Below, piece after piece: positions 1 through 8,732 of a stretch of DNA of 47,764 bases. The notes under the pieces are model-generated. The model worked only from the letters and a program-made list of their open reading frames with translations. It was not told the DNA's origin and did not search any database. Position 1 is the first letter of the stretch; each line of letters starts with the position of its first letter. The DNA is from a virus: the IMG/VR virus record IMGVR_UViG_3300009762_000001, positions 1 through 47,764 of that record; one strand, given 5' to 3'. The position numbers and the translations under genes are program-made.

Positions 1-500
1 CACGGGACGTCGGGCGTTCCGCCCGTGCCGCTGTTCGACACCCCCGAGATGTCATCGGACGCGCCGGACATCACCAACTCGGTGACGATCGGGTATTCTA
101 TCCCGCCGACTTCCGCGATGACGTACTCCACGGAGACCGTCCCGCTCCCGCCGCCCTCGTTGATCGCCTCCACCGTGATCGTCTGCGACGGGCTCATCGG
201 GGGCGCGTTGGCGATCCACCAAAGCGTCGAGCCGGCCACGTCGTTCCCCGCGTCCTGGGCGAAGCTGCTCGGCCCGTCCAGACCGCTCGTGAACGTGCCG
301 CCGTAGCCTCCAGAGACGACGGGCGCGTTCATCGCCACGCCGCCCGTGTTCGACGACACGAAAGCCACCAGTAGCAGCAGGCTCGCGTTCGTAGTTGGCG
401 AGGTGAATCCTCCGGCGCTGGACGTGATCGTGCCGAGGGATGACACGATGCCAGATGCCGAGCCTCCCTGCTTCCACGCCTGCAACAGGCTGGCGGCCAT
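1..500 (-). CDS. Virion protein, probably tail appendage (partial)
   Basis: Open reading frame from ATG at 500 running off the left window edge, so at least 166 residues and no C-terminus. The start overlaps the stop of the spike gene by one base (TAATG), typical of the coupled tail genes here. The protein begins MAASLLQAWKQGGSASG and is rich in Gly, Ser, Thr and Val with little charge, as in beta-rich phage surface proteins. Lying after the spike gene at the end of the baseplate run, it could be a fibre or decoration protein. I do not recognise a named family; role is inferred from position and composition. Confidence 0.7.
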   Translation of the reverse strand, partial: MAASLLQAWKQGGSASGIVSSLGTITSSAGGFTSPTTNASLLLLVAFVSSNTGGVAMNAPVVSGGYGGTFTSGLDGPSSFAQDAGNDVAGSTLWWIANAPPMSPSQTITVEAINEGGGSGTVSVEYVIAEVGGIEYPIVTELVMSGASDDISGVSNSGTGGTPDVP

Positions 501-1180
501 TACGGGTTCTCCGGCGCGCCCGTCTGCCCGCTGCCCACGGGGTGGACGTGCGTCGAGTAGGTCGTCGAGTCGTTCACTATCGTGCCGTTGACCACGAGGT
601 TTCCGGTCACGCCAAGGTTCCCGGTCACGGTTATGCCGAGGCTGCTCGCAGTCAGCTTTATCGTTCCGGAAAGGTTGCGGAGTTCGGCAGAGGAGGTGTT
701 GTAGTCGGGGATCGGCACGGCGGCCGAGTGAGGCCTGAAGATCGCCACGCCGTCGGCGAAGTTGTGCCGCCTGAGCGGAGGAAGCTGCACGTTGTTCGCT
801 CCGCCAGACTGCCGCCACGCGTCCAGCGCGTTGTCGTTGAAGATGACGAAGCATTCGTCGCCGGCCTGGATCGGGAATGTCTGGAGCCACCCTCCGCCGC
901 CCGCGACCACGACGGTGGCGCGAAACGGGTGCGTCCACTTGAAGTCCTGGGGCGTCATCACGCCGCCCACGTTCTGGTAGGTCTTCTCCATCACCGCAGG
1001 GAGCACGGTCACGATGGGCGGAGTGGTTGCTCCGTCCCCGGGGTCGAACTTCTGGACGATGCAGACCATGGCCACTCGCAGGGAAGCCATCGCCTGCTTG
1101 ACGGCGCTCCCCACCTCGTCGGTCGGGAGCCCGAGCCACTGCGAAAGCGAGAGGAAGTCGAGCGTCTGCCCGTTGCTCAT
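500..1180 (-). CDS. Baseplate spike protein, Gp138 N-terminal type
   Basis: 226 residues from ATG at 1180, which overlaps the hub gene stop by four bases (ATGA). The N-terminal half has the OB-fold pattern of Gp138-type spikes, with a stretch like FPIQAGDECFVIFND near residues 102-116 and the following ALDAWRQSGG. The C-terminal part is repetitive and Gly/Thr-rich (ITVTGNLGVTGNLVVNGTIV), as expected for a trimeric beta-helix needle. It ends near a THVHPVG motif; His pairs in this position often bind metal in spike tips. It should sit at the distal end of the tail tube and puncture the outer membrane. A longer in-frame start at 1249 exists but lies deep in the hub gene. Confidence 0.85.
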   Translation of the reverse strand: MSNGQTLDFLSLSQWLGLPTDEVGSAVKQAMASLRVAMVCIVQKFDPGDGATTPPIVTVLPAVMEKTYQNVGGVMTPQDFKWTHPFRATVVVAGGGGWLQTFPIQAGDECFVIFNDNALDAWRQSGGANNVQLPPLRRHNFADGVAIFRPHSAAVPIPDYNTSSAELRNLSGTIKLTASSLGITVTGNLGVTGNLVVNGTIVNDSTTYSTHVHPVGSGQTGAPENP

Positions 1181-2229
1181 TGCGACGACCCGATCAGCTT
1201 CGTGATCAGCGCGCCCTGGTTGACCGCGCCCTTGATGTCCGTCTGCCACAGGTCGCCGCGCGAATCGCCCCTATGCCTCACCTGGAGGACGGCGTACTTC
1301 AGCGGAGGGCTGAGCGGGTACGGCGGGTAGCCGGCGGCGTTCGGCTGGTACGGTATCTGCTCGATGAGAGCCTGGTCGATGGACACCACCTGGAGCGGCA
1401 GCTTCGTCACCACGAACGGGTTGAGCAGCACGGAGAAATCTACTCCGTTCTGGTTCTGGACCGGCGTTCCGAGCAGCCCGTTGGACGGGGTGAATGTGAA
1501 GTCCGAGGTGGCCGTGTCCACCCCCTCCGCCGGGTCGCCGACGTAGATGCCGGTGTCCGTCGCGGCCAGTCCGCGCTGCTTCATGAACCAGACGAGGTCG
1601 TTCGCCTTCGTGATCTCGTCCAGCACCTGCGCCGGGTTCCCCGCCACAACGCTGTCGTACTTCAGCTGCGTGTCGCTCAGCTTGGACGGCAGCGGGGTTT
1701 CTAAATGCAGCCCGAGCGACTCGATCATCGAGGTCACGATCTGCGCCTGGTTGAACCCGGAGTACACGGCGCTCAATGTCTGCCCGTTGATCGCCTGGAG
1801 CAGCCCGATTATGCAGTGCAGCGTCAGCCGGTAATCGGTGACGTTCTCCCGCGTCCACGTCGGCTGGAGGATCGGACCCTGCCAGATGATGCCGTAGTTG
1901 CCGTTCTGGTACCCGGCGCTCAGGATGACGTTCATCCCCGGCTTGACCGCGTAGGCGTCCTTGATCAGCCCGATGGAGGTCGCCGGCCCGAGGTTGTAGA
2001 TGTCGATGTCGGCGAACCAGTAGGCGTTCTGGAAAACCAGCGTGCGCACGTCGAAGGTGATGCGCAGCGCCTCCGGCTCGAACGAGCTGTCGCTGACCGT
2101 GAACACGGTGGTCGAGCCGTCCGACTGCGGCGTGAGCACCTGGAGCGAGTACTTGCGCCCGTACAGGCCCTGGGAGTTGACGGTCTGCCCGGTGCCGACC
2201 TGCGGGTATGTTGTGGAGGTTCCGCCCAT
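1177..2229 (-). CDS. Baseplate hub protein (gpD / gp44-like)
   Basis: 350 residues, ATG start. The overall pattern is that of the hub proteins that join the tail tube to the spike: an N-terminal beta-rich part that builds on ALRITFDVRTLVFQNAYW, a middle domain with a long insertion, and a C-terminal barrel. Position directly before the spike gene and after the plug and Dit-like genes supports this. Its 3' end overlaps the spike start by four bases. Confidence 0.8.
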   Translation of the reverse strand: MGGTSTTYPQVGTGQTVNSQGLYGRKYSLQVLTPQSDGSTTVFTVSDSSFEPEALRITFDVRTLVFQNAYWFADIDIYNLGPATSIGLIKDAYAVKPGMNVILSAGYQNGNYGIIWQGPILQPTWTRENVTDYRLTLHCIIGLLQAINGQTLSAVYSGFNQAQIVTSMIESLGLHLETPLPSKLSDTQLKYDSVVAGNPAQVLDEITKANDLVWFMKQRGLAATDTGIYVGDPAEGVDTATSDFTFTPSNGLLGTPVQNQNGVDFSVLLNPFVVTKLPLQVVSIDQALIEQIPYQPNAAGYPPYPLSPPLKYAVLQVRHRGDSRGDLWQTDIKGAVNQGALITKLIGSSQ

Positions 2230-2230
2230 G

Positions 2231-2575
2231 CTACGGCGTGTCTCCCCAGATGTCTAAATAGCCGGAGCCGAGGTTCTGGTTGTTGGGATAGTTCGGAGTC
2301 TCCGATCCGGACACGTTGAGGATGTACTCCGAACCGATCTGAAGGTAGCTGTACTGGCGTAAAATGTTGCACGCAGGCCCGTTCCCAGTGAGCAGCGGTA
2401 CGGAGTCGAGCAGCAGGTTCCCGGCCGAGTCGGAGAGCGTTTCGCACCAGTACCCGGCGATCTCGTTATAGCGCAAGACGCGCATCAGGGTGAGCGGGCT
2501 CCCGTCCACGGACAAGGTGAGCGTCTGCGTCAAGTTCGGCTGCGGCGGGTTCGGGAGCGGGATGATCTGCTGCAT
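2231..2575 (-). CDS. Baseplate plug-like protein (Pam3 gp18 / DUF6983 type)
   Basis: 114 residues. Begins MQQIIPLPNPPQPNLTQT and continues with a compact beta-rich domain containing LRYNEIAGYWCETL and LLTGNGPACNILRQYSYL. This pattern matches the small plug protein found in simple contractile baseplates such as cyanophage Pam3, where it lies between the Dit-like ring and the hub. Its position between those two genes agrees. The assignment is by remembered pattern, not by search. Confidence 0.7.
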   Translation of the reverse strand: MQQIIPLPNPPQPNLTQTLTLSVDGSPLTLMRVLRYNEIAGYWCETLSDSAGNLLLDSVPLLTGNGPACNILRQYSYLQIGSEYILNVSGSETPNYPNNQNLGSGYLDIWGDTP

Positions 2576-2577
2576 CG

Positions 2578-3330
2578 CTAGGGGCTCGGCTGCAAAGTTC
2601 CGATCCAGCCCACGGGGTCGCTGTTCCAGTTCGGGTTGGGGTTCGGAGTGACCGGCGCGCTCGGCGGGGTCGCCGCGGGCGTCAAGGTCGTGTTGGTGCC
2701 GTAGATGGAAGTCGGGACCGTCACCGACTGCGTGTTCCCGGTGCTCGTCTGCTGCGAGGAGTCCGGGCGGCTGCTCTGCACGACCGTCGTGCTCGTCTGC
2801 GCGATGATGATCTGGATGAAGGTTATGACAAACTTCACTCCATTGGAGGTCTCCAGCGTGTCCGCCGCTCTGATCGACTCTATGCCCATCACGCCGTACT
2901 GCTTCAAGCGGGTCGCGAGGTAAAGTTGCTGGCCCTGCTCCTTCAGCGCCACGAACTTCGTGAAGGCGTCTATCGATGAAGTATATTGTCCGTTGGAGAA
3001 GGACTGCATCGCGTCTGAGAAGCCGACGCCGATAACCACTCTGTCCGGAAGGTTGAACGAGTGGTCCGTGATCGACGTGTTATTCTGCACCGGGTGCTGC
3101 GTGAACCTTCGGGTGAGGTAGTGGTCCGTCGAGAACACGGCGTCGAAGTAGAATATGACAGGCTGGCCCGGAGTCGTCACCGGTGGGATCGGAGTCCCGC
3201 CCGTCTCAAGGTTCGAGACGCCGAGCGTGGTAGTAGAAACGCCCACGGTGGCCGTCGGCTCCGTGTAGGACACGTAGACCAGTTGAGGCTGCGAGGCCCA
3301 CTGCGGCGGCCGCCAGCCCTGCCCCGCCAC
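2578..3330 (-). CDS. Dit-like baseplate protein
   Basis: 250 residues. The central part (VFSTDHYLTRRFTQHPVQ, then SITDHSFNLPDRVVIGVGFS) has the pattern of Dit-like tail proteins of myoviruses: a ring-forming domain beginning with a request to keep residues aligned to tail axis. A hydrophobic segment FVITFIQIIIAQ lies near residue 170. The C-terminal 60 residues are Pro/Ser/Thr-rich and probably unstructured. It lies immediately after the tape measure gene, the usual place. Confidence 0.75.
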   Translation of the reverse strand: MAGQGWRPPQWASQPQLVYVSYTEPTATVGVSTTTLGVSNLETGGTPIPPVTTPGQPVIFYFDAVFSTDHYLTRRFTQHPVQNNTSITDHSFNLPDRVVIGVGFSDAMQSFSNGQYTSSIDAFTKFVALKEQGQQLYLATRLKQYGVMGIESIRAADTLETSNGVKFVITFIQIIIAQTSTTVVQSSRPDSSQQTSTGNTQSVTVPTSIYGTNTTLTPAATPPSAPVTPNPNPNWNSDPVGWIGTLQPSP

Positions 3331-3331
3331 G

Positions 3332-4840
3332 CTAGTATCCTCCCGTCACGTACACCTGCCCCGACTGCACCTGCTGCCTCTGAGACTTCAGCCGGTTCGT
3401 CTCTTCGATGAACTTCCGCGCGTGCTCCGCCGGATCGCTCGTCTGCGCGTAGATGTTGACGTTGATAGTCTCCGCCAGCGCGCGGGCGTGCTCCATGCCG
3501 CGGGCGTAGTTCTGCGGCGTGTCCTCCATGTAGTGGCCGGCCTTGAGCGCCTGCGCCCACTCCTGCTCCGTCTGGGCCGTGCGCAGCCCGGAGAACCTTC
3601 CGCGGCTGATGAGGCGCTCGTAAGCCTGCGCGAACTCGTCGACCGACGAAAATTCTCTATAGGCTCCAGTAACGGTTTTCATACCGCCGAGGTTGAGTTG
3701 TTCCCGCGCCAGCCTGCTCGTGAACCCGCCCGTCTCGTGCGCCCACTGCTCGAAGATCAGGCGCGGATTGACTCCGAGGTCGGCCCCGATGCTCATGGCG
3801 GCAGCCATTGCCTGCTGCGGCAGCGTCTTGCCCCTTTGCTGGAATATGGGGAGTTGAGCTTTGTATTTCTCCATTGACTCGGACTTCATTCCACTTTCCG
3901 GGAACATCCTCGCGAACATGTCCCCCATGGTCGCCGGTTTCCCGACCGGACCCCAAAGCCACTTGTCACTTCCCGTCTGACCCGCTGGCTGATGAAGCAG
4001 CGCGAACCACTCCCGCGTCTCGTCGATGATGTCTGCCAGTTCGTCGGAGATGTGCTGAAGCGATAGGCTGATGGTTTCGAGGTTAGCTTTTCCGCCGATG
4101 AGGCGCTGGTCGTTGTACAACACCCCGACCATCTGCACGAAGTCGTCCGCGACCATCTGCCCCATCGAGCCTATGTCCTTAAGTATGCTCCAAACGTCCC
4201 TCAGGACAGGAGCCAGATAGGTAGCGGCCTTGTTCGCTAAGTCCGGGATGTTCTGGATCAGCCACTCGTTCCAACTCTTGAGCCGCATCAGTATCCCGTT
4301 CTCGTCTCCGGTAAGAGCCTTTGACAGCGACTTGGTCAGCGCCATCACGAACAGCCCTGCCTCCTGCCGCAGCCGCGTGAACTGGAATTCCACGTCGCGT
4401 ATCCGGCGCATCTCCCGCTCGAAGTCCGCCGGGCCGAGCGCAGCCATGATGCGGCGGTTGTCCTCCGAGAGCGTCTTGTACCTCTCGCGCAACTCCGGCG
4501 GCCCGAAGATCACGTCCTGGGCAGAGACTCCCAAAGCGTCCAGCGCCATTTTCATCTCGCGGAACTGCGGCAAAGACATCATCATCCGGCGCGCCATGAG
4601 TTGCATCTGCAAATCGCCGCGGGCGGTCTCTGTCGCTAGTGCTACCGTCCCTGTAGCTATCGCCGTGAGCACTCCGACGACGGACGCCCCAGCCTCGACG
4701 AAACTGGTGGCCATGCCGCCGGTGAAGCGTGTGATGTTCTGCGTGGCGACGCGGATGGCCTCGTCAAATTTCCGCTGGCTCTGAGAATTCACGTCGAAAT
4801 TCAAAGCCACCAAATAACTCTTTATGACCGATGTGTCCAA
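3332..4840 (-). CDS. Tape measure protein with C-terminal lytic domain
   Basis: 502 residues from a TTG at 4840 with GAGGTGGGG eight bases upstream, four bases after the stop of the frameshifted chaperone gene; a longer frame to 4918 would overlap that gene without a good ribosome site. The N-terminal part has hydrophobic stretches and helices typical of tape measures. Residues near 345-440 (AAMSIGADLGVNPRLIFEQW, then AHETGGF) resemble a lysozyme or glucosaminidase fold, with Glu in AHETGG a candidate catalytic residue; such domains help the tail through peptidoglycan. The short length predicts a short tail, in the region of 75 nm by the usual 1.5 angstrom per residue rule. Confidence 0.85.
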   Translation of the reverse strand: MDTSVIKSYLVALNFDVNSQSQRKFDEAIRVATQNITRFTGGMATSFVEAGASVVGVLTAIATGTVALATETARGDLQMQLMARRMMMSLPQFREMKMALDALGVSAQDVIFGPPELRERYKTLSEDNRRIMAALGPADFEREMRRIRDVEFQFTRLRQEAGLFVMALTKSLSKALTGDENGILMRLKSWNEWLIQNIPDLANKAATYLAPVLRDVWSILKDIGSMGQMVADDFVQMVGVLYNDQRLIGGKANLETISLSLQHISDELADIIDETREWFALLHQPAGQTGSDKWLWGPVGKPATMGDMFARMFPESGMKSESMEKYKAQLPIFQQRGKTLPQQAMAAAMSIGADLGVNPRLIFEQWAHETGGFTSRLAREQLNLGGMKTVTGAYREFSSVDEFAQAYERLISRGRFSGLRTAQTEQEWAQALKAGHYMEDTPQNYARGMEHARALAETINVNIYAQTSDPAEHARKFIEETNRLKSQRQQVQSGQVYVTGGY

Positions 4841-4844
4841 TTTT

Positions 4845-5515
4845 CTAACCCCACCTCGAAAACCACGACAGCGGGAGCGACAGAAGTGGCTTCTTGCTCC
4901 TCGCTTGATCCATAACATCCAAGCGCGATTTCTCTCTGATATCGAGCAGCGCGTGAGCCGTCAGCAAATCGGAGACGCGGTAGGTCCCGTCGAAGACTTC
5001 GCGCTGCTGCCACATTCCTGAGAGCACCGGGCGGTAGATGAATAAGTCTATGCCGTCGGAGTTGCCGGGAACATCTTCAGCAACTCCCTTAAGAAAAAAG
5101 GGGAGCAGGACAACTGGAGCGATTTCAGCACGAGGTCGTCGACTCCCGGGCCGTTCTCCTGCAGCGCGGCATCCGCGATCCGTCCGTTCACCAGCAGGTC
5201 GCACGGGGCGTTCGTCGGGGCGTCGTAGTACCTGCAAACTTGCAGGGCGTAGCGCTGAATTTTCTCGCACGCCTCCTCGCTGATGGTGGACGGAGCGATG
5301 GACCATGTGTACTCGACTGATCCGTCGGCGATCTCCTGCTGCTCCTCTGGGGAAGGAGTCTGGTTTCTGTCCGGGGCGGAAGTCTGTCCCTTGTCCCTGC
5401 GCGAGAACTCGATGGCTGCGCCCTTCAGCCAGCCGTAGACTCGTCCGGCGACGAAGGGAGTCATCTGCTCGATGTGGTACTTCTTTCCGTTCACAGTCAC
5501 ATCTTTGCTTTGCAT
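4845..5515 (-). CDS. Tail assembly chaperone, -1 frameshift product (GT-like)
   Basis: Predicted fusion of about 223 residues made when ribosomes slip back one base at 5093-5103. The first 141 residues are those of the shorter product; the remaining 82 come from the -1 frame (beginning LKGVAEDVPGNSDGIDLF) and end at TAG 4847-4845, four bases before the tape measure start. The -1 frame has no good start of its own but reads like real protein. Gene order (tube, chaperone, frameshifted chaperone, tape measure) is the classical one of lambda G/GT. The product should coat the tape measure during tail assembly. Confidence 0.8.
5048..5515 (-). CDS. Tail assembly chaperone, unshifted product (G-like)
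   Basis: 155 residues, ATG start (MQSKDVTVNGKKYHIEQMTP). The start of this type, a short beta hairpin followed by a helical domain, is common in myovirus tail chaperones. It ends at TAG 14 codons after the slippery site. It lies between the tube gene and the tape measure gene. One copy of the CTGCAANNTTGCAG palindrome lies within the coding sequence at 5232-5245. Confidence 0.8.
   Translation of the reverse strand: MQSKDVTVNGKKYHIEQMTPFVAGRVYGWLKGAAIEFSRRDKGQTSAPDRNQTPSPEEQQEIADGSVEYTWSIAPSTISEEACEKIQRYALQVCRYYDAPTNAPCDLLVNGRIADAALQENGPGVDDLVLKSLQLSCSPFFLRELLKMFPATPTA
5093..5103 (-). other. -1 ribosomal frameshift slippery site
   Basis: On the coding strand the sequence is CCCCTTTTTTC. In the zero frame it is read TCC CCT TTT TTC, which contains both C-CCT-TTT and the canonical heptamer T-TTT-TTC. 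Slipping back one base gives CCC TTT TTT CTT AAG and opens the frame down to the tape measure gene. I did not identify a clear downstream pseudoknot. Confidence 0.8.
5232..5245. repeat. Palindrome CTGCAA-AC-TTGCAG, in chaperone gene
   Basis: Exact copy of CTGCAANNTTGCAG. Coded as Leu-Gln-Val-Cys. Confidence 0.75.
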
Positions 5516-5528
5516 GAAGTCCTCAGTG

Positions 5529-5984
5529 TTACGTGTTCGTCACGTCAGCCGCCATGAACTCCCATGTGGTGTGCTCGCCCTGCGCGGCATATGGCGTGTC
5601 GGGCTGCTTTGTCGGGCTGAGTCCCGTGAGCACGTGCCCGGTGTTCGTGGTCACCGAGCGGATGGAGAGCGTGGCCGAGGCCCAGTTTGTCACGTCGTTG
5701 TTCCTCTGCGCCGCGATCAGCTGGTTCATGAACTCGGTGAAGAACTGGTGGATGACCGAGGTCTGCTGCGTCTCGATGGTGACGTGCCCGTTGTCGCCCT
5801 TGATGCTTGACACCATGATGGCCCCGTCCGCCGCCACGTCGTGCACCGTGCGGACCGTGGTCATGGCGACGACGATGCGCGTCGTTCCGATTGGGCCGGA
5901 GAACGACATCGCGGGAACTAATGGAGACGCGAACGCGATCACGACATCCCCGAAACTGTACACGCCGCCGGTTGGTTGCGCCAT
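5529..5984 (-). CDS. Tail tube protein (DUF3277-like)
   Basis: 151 residues. Features such as YSFGDVVIAFASPLVPAMSF at the start, the TTVRTVHDVAADGAIMVS segment, and the SVIHQFFTEFMNQLIAAQ helix match the tube proteins of DUF3383-sheath myoviruses. It follows the sheath gene by 18 bases, as expected for sheath/tube pairs. The tube forms the inner channel around the tape measure. Confidence 0.88.
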   Translation of the reverse strand: MAQPTGGVYSFGDVVIAFASPLVPAMSFSGPIGTTRIVVAMTTVRTVHDVAADGAIMVSSIKGDNGHVTIETQQTSVIHQFFTEFMNQLIAAQRNNDVTNWASATLSIRSVTTNTGHVLTGLSPTKQPDTPYAAQGEHTTWEFMAADVTNT

Positions 5985-6002
5985 AATATGTTTCTCCTGT
6001 TC

Positions 6003-7466
6003 CTAGAACTGGACCTGCAAATTGATCTGGACGGACTGAATTGCGCCCGGAGTGTTCACGCAGACGTAGATCGGCATCCCCTGTCGCGCCTGCTGCGCAG
6101 CCGAAGTCTGCGTGGCGAACGATGCCGCGAACACCGTGTATCCATTCGTGAGCGCCTGCCCGTTCGTGATCCCGATGGTGCCGCCGGTCCCGTTCGGAAG
6201 CTGGATCGTCGCGCCGCCCCACACTCCCGGCTGGATGAACCCGACGGCGCCCAGCGCGTCGCACGCCTGGTTGACGGCGTGGATCAACAATTGTTCGCCG
6301 GCGTTGTCCTCGGGAACCGCGGGAAGCAGCGCGAGCGCGTTCGCCACGTTGTATTGAATCTGCGCTTTCAGGACATTGAGGAAAGTCACGAAGTCTGAAA
6401 ACCAATTCGTCCGGCCGCTGATCCCCGGATACACCCAGGCATAGGCGTTGTTGAAGTTGCCGTAGATGTTGCAATTCTTCGACAGTATGTTTTGGTACTG
6501 CTGCAGGGTGAGCGGCTCCGGGGTCACTCCGACCAGCGTCTTGAAGGCGAGCGTGTAGTAGCTCCCGGCCAGTCCGGTGTTCAACCCCATCTCCAATCCC
6601 ATCATGCCGGCGGCCGCGTAAACGTTGTTAGGGGCGGTCCCGTTTTGTGTGGTCGAGTAGATGCCGGTCACGTTCGAGAGGCTGTTGGCCTCCATGTAGC
6701 TGGCCACGTCCGTCGATCCGGATTGGTACGGAGATTGAGAGATCGCCACCGTGGACGACGCCCAATAGTATTTCGCGGGCGGCGAGATGCCTTGGACGAA
6801 CGTGGCGATGGCCTCGTGGTCAGAGTCGGCGGCGGTCGTGGACGTGCAGCCGTACCACGTGCCGTTCGCGTTGCGCAGGTACGCGAAACACGCTTCCGGG
6901 GTTTCCCCGATGGCCGTGACGTCGACGTACAATCCGCTCGCGGCGGGGTTCGCGACGGTCACGTTCGCTGTTGCCAGATCCGTTCCGGTCGTGTAACCCG
7001 TGCCGTCGGAAGTGAGCACCGGCGCCAAAGTGAGCGGAACTCCGCCCGCCGCGACTGTGAGTATCTCCGCCTGCCCCGTGACGTTCGGGGGTGACCCCTG
7101 AAGCACCTGCACTATGTCCCCGGCGGTGTAATTCGTTCCCGCCGCCCCGGAATGGGGAATCAGCGTTTTCAGTGAAGACGGGTTTTGCAGGCCGACGAAC
7201 ACCAACTGCGCGGCCTGATTCTGCGAGAAGTAGATGCCCGCCTCGATGTACTCGGGCGACGTGAGCAGAAATCCAGCCGCGATCATTGCGGAGGACCAAT
7301 CCCCCTGCGAGAACTGCAGAATCCTAGAATTAGCCGCCGCGTATCCGCTGGCAACCGTCGTCCCGGTTATGAGCCCGATGTTGTACGTGGGCGCGGTCAC
7401 GGCTATGCCCTGCGTGGTCACGGTGATAGGAACGACCAAACTCAATGGAAGCGCGGTGCTGGACAT
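6003..7466 (-). CDS. Contractile tail sheath protein (DUF3383-like) with inserted domain
   Basis: 487 residues, ATG start. The N-terminus (residues 1-105) and C-terminal half (from about residue 185; AWVYPGISGRTNWFSDFVTF and the final SVQINLQVQF strand) match DUF3383 sheath proteins. The C-terminal strand is what links neighbouring sheath subunits. Between them lies a Gly/Thr/Val-rich insertion (about residues 105-180) with two GTNYTAGDIV- and GTGYTTGTDL-like repeats. That insertion is not part of the core sheath fold as I know it and probably projects from the tail surface. Confidence 0.88.
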   Translation of the reverse strand: MSSTALPLSLVVPITVTTQGIAVTAPTYNIGLITGTTVASGYAAANSRILQFSQGDWSSAMIAAGFLLTSPEYIEAGIYFSQNQAAQLVFVGLQNPSSLKTLIPHSGAAGTNYTAGDIVQVLQGSPPNVTGQAEILTVAAGGVPLTLAPVLTSDGTGYTTGTDLATANVTVANPAASGLYVDVTAIGETPEACFAYLRNANGTWYGCTSTTAADSDHEAIATFVQGISPPAKYYWASSTVAISQSPYQSGSTDVASYMEANSLSNVTGIYSTTQNGTAPNNVYAAAGMMGLEMGLNTGLAGSYYTLAFKTLVGVTPEPLTLQQYQNILSKNCNIYGNFNNAYAWVYPGISGRTNWFSDFVTFLNVLKAQIQYNVANALALLPAVPEDNAGEQLLIHAVNQACDALGAVGFIQPGVWGGATIQLPNGTGGTIGITNGQALTNGYTVFAASFATQTSAAQQARQGMPIYVCVNTPGAIQSVQINLQVQF

Positions 7467-7503
7467 TATGATGCTCCTTTATGCTTGGTGTAAATGTTGA
7501 CGG

Positions 7504-7737
7504 TCACGGGATCACGAGCGTGGTGCCATCGTCGGTGATGCCGACCTGGTTGCGGCGGGCCAGCGGAGACGGGCCGGACTTCACCCCGGTCAGCGACTCT
7601 ATGTACTCGTTCAGCCTCTGGCTTGCCGCCTGGACCGCCCGGCTGTACGGGGCTGCGGCCAGCTGCGCGGCAGCCACGGCGTCCTTGAGGCTGGCTATCT
7701 TCTCCTGCTGCTCCTGCGTGAGTGGTATGACTCTCAT
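7504..7737 (-). CDS. Small helical tail protein, unknown function
   Basis: 77 residues from ATG at 7737 (MRVIPLTQEQQEKIASLKDA). The first 50 residues are predicted helical and could form a coiled coil. It lies between the appendage-like gene and the sheath gene. A longer frame to 7821 would overlap the upstream gene. Family not recognised. Confidence 0.65.
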   Translation of the reverse strand: MRVIPLTQEQQEKIASLKDAVAAAQLAAAPYSRAVQAASQRLNEYIESLTGVKSGPSPLARRNQVGITDDGTTLVIP

Positions 7738-7747
7738 AGTCGATTCC

Positions 7748-8728
7748 TCAGTGGACGATGCACAAAAAGTCTGGATCGCTGCCGGTCCTGTAAATCTCCC
7801 CGGCGGACAGGCCGCCGTCAACCGCCTCCGCGTTGTCGGCGTAAGTCGGAGGCAAGATGCTTAAACTCAGGGCGGTGACTTCCATCGGACCAGAGAGTAC
7901 GCTTGGCGCTGTGCTTCGGGATTTAATGAAATAACGCGTTGCGCCGTTGATGCCGTAGTCTGACCCATTACTCTCCGGAAAAACGTAAATTCCTATAGCT
8001 TCTCCCGTCGAAGGATCTGCGCTCACGCCTTCTATGTAAAGAGCGGCCCCGAACTGAATTCCGGAAGGACCGGTTCCTCGCCCAGAAACATTCTGTCCTA
8101 CAGCTATGTCGATGGCAGCGCCAGCGCTAACCGTGCCACCATTGTTCCACACGCCAAAGAAGCTGCCAAACAAATGTGCGCCGGCGACTGTAGCATCTTC
8201 CGCGAAAACATCTGCGGCATAGCCGGATGCCACTGCATCCGACGAACTGCTTGCAACTACGGCTTGCGTATAATTACCATACGACCCACATGGTGACGCT
8301 ACACTAGTGGACATTCCTATGATGTACGTGGCCAGATCGGAACAGTATCCTCCGGTCTGCAATACTGCGCCTATATCGCCATTGCCAAACCCAGCCGGAA
8401 CGATTGCGTTAACCGAATTGAGGCCGGGATAGATTAAAGATTGCAGATACTCCGGCAATGCGGAGAGACTTCCAAAAGTAAACAGCCCATCGAGGTCGAC
8501 GATGTTCCCGTCCTCGTCGATCGTGGCCGAGGAGCCGGAGAACAAGCCGTTGTCGTTGAACTGGATCGCGCCATCAGTTCCCTCCGGTGAACCGCCGAGC
8601 GCGGCTATCGCCTCGGCCGTGAGGCTCACGTCCTGGTCGTCGTCCCGCACGGCGTAGACCAGGTCGGCGGGTTGGGCCGCCCCGCCGGGGGTGAGGTTGA
8701 TTATCTTCTCGCTGAGCGCCGTCGGCAT
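7748..8728 (-). CDS. Probable virion appendage or tail fibre-like protein
   Basis: 326 residues. The N-terminus (TALSEKIINLTPGGAAQPAD and later GTDGAIQFNDNGLFSG) carries the short repeat typical of phage appendage and fibre proteins that attach to the virion. The middle is Gly/Ser/Ala-rich and beta-prone. The C-terminal segment (near LSAGEIYRTGSDPDFLCIVH) resembles the common end of phage fibre and intramolecular-chaperone-like domains. It lies between the tail terminator and sheath genes. Codon use in the middle is more AT-rich than in the neighbours, suggesting exchange. Confidence 0.65.
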   Translation of the reverse strand: MPTALSEKIINLTPGGAAQPADLVYAVRDDDQDVSLTAEAIAALGGSPEGTDGAIQFNDNGLFSGSSATIDEDGNIVDLDGLFTFGSLSALPEYLQSLIYPGLNSVNAIVPAGFGNGDIGAVLQTGGYCSDLATYIIGMSTSVASPCGSYGNYTQAVVASSSSDAVASGYAADVFAEDATVAGAHLFGSFFGVWNNGGTVSAGAAIDIAVGQNVSGRGTGPSGIQFGAALYIEGVSADPSTGEAIGIYVFPESNGSDYGINGATRYFIKSRSTAPSVLSGPMEVTALSLSILPPTYADNAEAVDGGLSAGEIYRTGSDPDFLCIVH

Positions 8729-8732
8729 AGTT

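Noticed and set aside
440-1330. 296-codon plus-strand ORF
   Set aside because: Shadow of spike and hub genes.
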